DNA of 64,000 bases. Origin: Paracentrotus lividus. Its lineage: Eukaryota; Echinodermata; Echinoidea; Camarodonta; Echinidae. This document shows, piece by piece, positions 61,325-64,000 of the stretch. Location: positions 70,981,445 through 71,045,444 of the forward strand of contig CALNVZ010002100.1 in NCBI GenBank assembly GCA_940671915.1, written 5' to 3'. Position numbers and translations under genes: made by a program. Below the pieces are notes generated by a model, which worked only from the letters and a program-made list of their open reading frames with translations, did not search any database and had not been told where the DNA came from. Within the stretch, counting starts at the first letter, position 1. Each line of letters begins with the position of its first letter.

Positions 61325-63725
61325 GACAAAACATGGGAACATTTTCATAAGATGCCCCTCATCCAAAATTGTTCGGAGGACGTGTCCCCTTCTGTGCATC
61401 CACATTTGACGCCAATGTCTAACGGGATACGATTAAATACAAAGCTTAACTCCTGTTCAAGATCAAATTAGGTATGAAGTTCCGATTTATTTGTTTTACT
61501 TATCCAAGAATCAAACATTATTTGGTAAAAGGAGACTCGTTAATATAAACAAATATTTCACGTTTATCTCTGCAAAATTTAATAGATCAATTCGTCAATA
61601 GCATGTACTTTGAGCCTTATACATTTTAAGAAGTTTGGCTAGGGAAAAAGGGAATAATAGGCTTTTGTTTTATTTACTGATCATTACACTTAATGGTATA
61701 ATGAACGAGTAAGAATTTCTGATCATTTTCGCCTGTTATGAAACGTTGATAGAAATCACGCATTGTTCGCGTGAGAGGATGTGACGCTGTAATAATCCAT
61801 ATCCTTTTATTTTGGTATAAAATCATACATGATATCCTCGAAACAAACTTGTGACTGGTCTGGTTATGGCTAATCAATATTGTTCTGGTTAATGGCTACC
61901 ATGTTTGAAATGGTAATGATCATGTTAACATGATTTGTGTATATGAATGAGTGGAAGATAAACCATTAATGGAGATGTCGAAGCTGCATAAAGATTATCA
62001 ACAACATTGTGGAATCACAAGTAAGTATGCATAGTTGGTTTTTGATATTGCTTTTAGACTGTTTGGCCTTATAAAGGTTTGGTATTTTTTTGTGTTGCTC
62101 CAGCAACATATTTTGTGCTCGGCTTTAATTTCTTGTTAAGTTGTTTTATCCTGCTTCCAGTTTATCGGACTCTGCATATCTTGGACGTTCGATGCCAACC
62201 ATTCCCGTACAACGAAAAGAAAAAAAATTTGTCAAACCTCAAAATGCAATTTTTTTTGACGATTTTCCCCCCTCATTGTCAGGCCCTTTATTCCGTTTAA
62301 CCCCCGCCCGCTGACCAAGGCCCCCTCCATCCTAAACCCTCCCGCCATATCACGTCTAAAGTGTAGAATTATTATTGTTCTTTACGTCAAATCAAAGTGT
62401 TTGGGTCACAGTCCTTTGTTCTCTGTCTAGGGGAGGGGTTAAAGTAAAAAAGTGAGATCGGTGAAAATTTGAAATATTTTATCCTACCTTTATGGTCAAA
62501 ACAAAGAAAATTAAAAGGCAACCATAAGACTTTATATTGACAAGGTTGTAAACGGTGACTGGTAAGTCTTTTTTTCTTCATGATTTATGTTTGCCTGAGA
62601 TTCTACAAAACATTTTTGGGAAGATAGAAGAATTTCCACCTTGTAAAAATGAATAAATCAATTTTTAAAGCAACAATCGAAATAAACTTTCACCCTTCTC
62701 CTAGACAATAAATCGAAGTCTGTGAACAATAAACCTAGATTTAACTTAAAGAAAAAATATCAACCCTAGCAGTGCGTTTCGTGGGGTGGGACTGAGGGGA
62801 CCTTTGGTCAGGCCGGGTAAAAAAAAAAAAGGGGGGACCACAAATGAAGAAAAAAAAAAAAAGAAGAACAAAAAATATGCATTGGTGGGGGTTTTTGACA
62901 AACTTTTTTTTTTCAATACCCCGTGATTGGTTGAAGAGGGGGGGGGGCGGTTACTCCTGAATACACTTATCAACCCACAATGATTTAATCAAAATAATTG
63001 GTTCAGCCAAAATATTGAAATTTGCAATCAAAGCAATCATTATAATTTATGTACAAAATCGTACATAAGTTAATGTCCGCCAATCTACGCTTATTCTGCG
63101 CTTATGCACTGTTTATGCCATTGGGGGCCATAATTACGCCCCCAACTGCAACACTATCAATTTGACGCCCCCTTTACGCTCTACTATGAGATATTCAGGT
63201 GGAAGATTTTCTGTTGTGTTTTTACTTCCTATTGTGTTCAGTTTCAATCAAATTTATCTTTAAATGAATCTTAATTAATGAATTCACAAGACTCCACCAA
63301 TAACAGCAAACTTGCCAATTTCGCAACGACAGAATTGTCATTGCCGTCATTTTAGGCCCCCTTTTCCCTAAGCACAAAATTTCAATGTAAATGGCTTATT
63401 TTTCTTGCAATATGTATAGTAGGAAGCAGTTTTTATAAGCTTAGGCATGTGTAAAAATTAAAATTATCATTAGTGTAATGCAAGCAAAGAATTATAAGCT
63501 CTCAAAGACAAAGGGGCCATAATTATTCCCAGGCCATAATTACCGTCCAGTCTCTCCTATACATATTAATGTCTGACGTCAATATTAATGGCTGTGTATT
63601 AGCCGTATTTAGTAATTTTCGGCCCTTTCTCTCATAGAAAGTTTATATTCAGGCGTTTATGCAAATGTATATATTATAAATGTTAGTGTTACTTTTATCA
63701 TTATCAAAATTGTCTGATCCTATAG
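61325..63725. other. No gene recognised
   Basis: AT-rich with homopolymer runs (A and G near 62820-62950). A 17-codon open segment from ATG at 61970 to a GTAAGT donor near 62021 could be a first exon, but its phase does not fit the exon at 63726. Confidence 0.4.
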
Positions 63726-63851
63726 GGTATAACCGGAAAAGTGGTGATCACTCTGTGTACTTCAGCTCCAGAATCTAGCATCCGTGCATTCATGGAGGAA
63801 CTAACATGTGAACTGGACGGGCTGGTGGAAGGAGGTCAAATATCAAACTAA
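63726..63851 (+). CDS. Terminal-exon-like ORF, unknown protein
   Basis: Acceptor GATCCTATAG is followed by 41 open codons and TAA: GITGKVVITLCTSAPESSIR, then AFMEELTCELDGLVEGGQIS and N. Higher GC and balanced codons compared with flanks. Family not recognised; no upstream exon assigned with confidence. It could belong to a gene starting within 61-63 kb or be chance. Confidence 0.4.
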   Translation, partial: GITGKVVITLCTSAPESSIRAFMEELTCELDGLVEGGQISN

Positions 63852-64000
63852 CTTCCTTAAATAATGTCGAGAAGTTAGCTTTAGAGAAAAGGAGATTGAT
63901 GTCATGATACTCCTGTCATTGCAATTCAATAACCAGAAGGTTTGCAATAACTGACGTCATGGATGCACTTTACACCAGAATTCCTTCCCAAAGCTGCAAG

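Overview
This is a eukaryotic, intron-rich, AT-rich animal window. The GT-AG exons, ciliary proteins, tRNA-derived SINEs with (ATT)n tails, and DNA transposons (TTAA MITE, CACTA-like, hAT, Helitron-like with GTCC microsatellites) suggest a marine invertebrate deuterostome, most likely an echinoderm such as a sea urchin. That assignment is inference, made from protein similarity remembered without a search.

Layout. On the minus strand, from about 41116 down past the left edge, lies an axonemal inner-arm dynein heavy chain. It is DNAH12-like, of the DNAH3/7/12 group. Its N-terminus is at 41116 and the left edge cuts it just after AAA2. On the plus strand, 46095-57178 carries a complete 11-exon IQUB orthologue (about 859 residues) with a ubiquitin-like domain, an IQ motif and a CxxC/CxxC zinc-ribbon-like module. 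The two genes are head to head across a roughly 5 kb interval. That interval holds an X-box-like/CRE motif, possible non-coding 5' exons on both strands and several transposons. Both proteins belong to the axoneme (dynein arm; radial-spoke-associated IQUB), so a shared ciliary promoter is plausible. From 57.2 to 64 kb there are repeats, a SINE and one terminal-exon-like ORF at 63726-63851.

The dynein half is badly assembled. About 10.9 kb of dynein sequence occurs twice: copy A (about 3.26-14.1 kb) and copy B (14.15-24.8 kb), on either side of a 25-N gap, with introns, SINE and transposon all repeated. Part occurs a third time (copy C, about 26.1-29.5 kb) in very error-rich sequence. These look like unmerged haplotypes or uncorrected long reads, not three genes. 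Copy C appears to lack the 2.5 kb CACTA-like element present in A and B, so it probably preserves the empty allele. From 29.5 to 31.26 kb I recognise nothing; a second 25-N gap follows at 31847-31871, after which the sequence is much cleaner.

Most notable: two unrelated neighbouring genes each carry a five-copy tandem array of '3' splice site plus first part of an exon' (112 bp units in IQUB, about 145 bp units in the dynein). In both only the last copy is followed by the rest of the exon. Other points are a 2.6 kb fold-back element with about 580 bp arms holding a hAT remnant, a directly repeated 315 bp family flanking IQUB with one copy split by a Helitron-like element carrying five DR1 nuclear-receptor-type motifs, and several TIR elements with visible target-site duplications.
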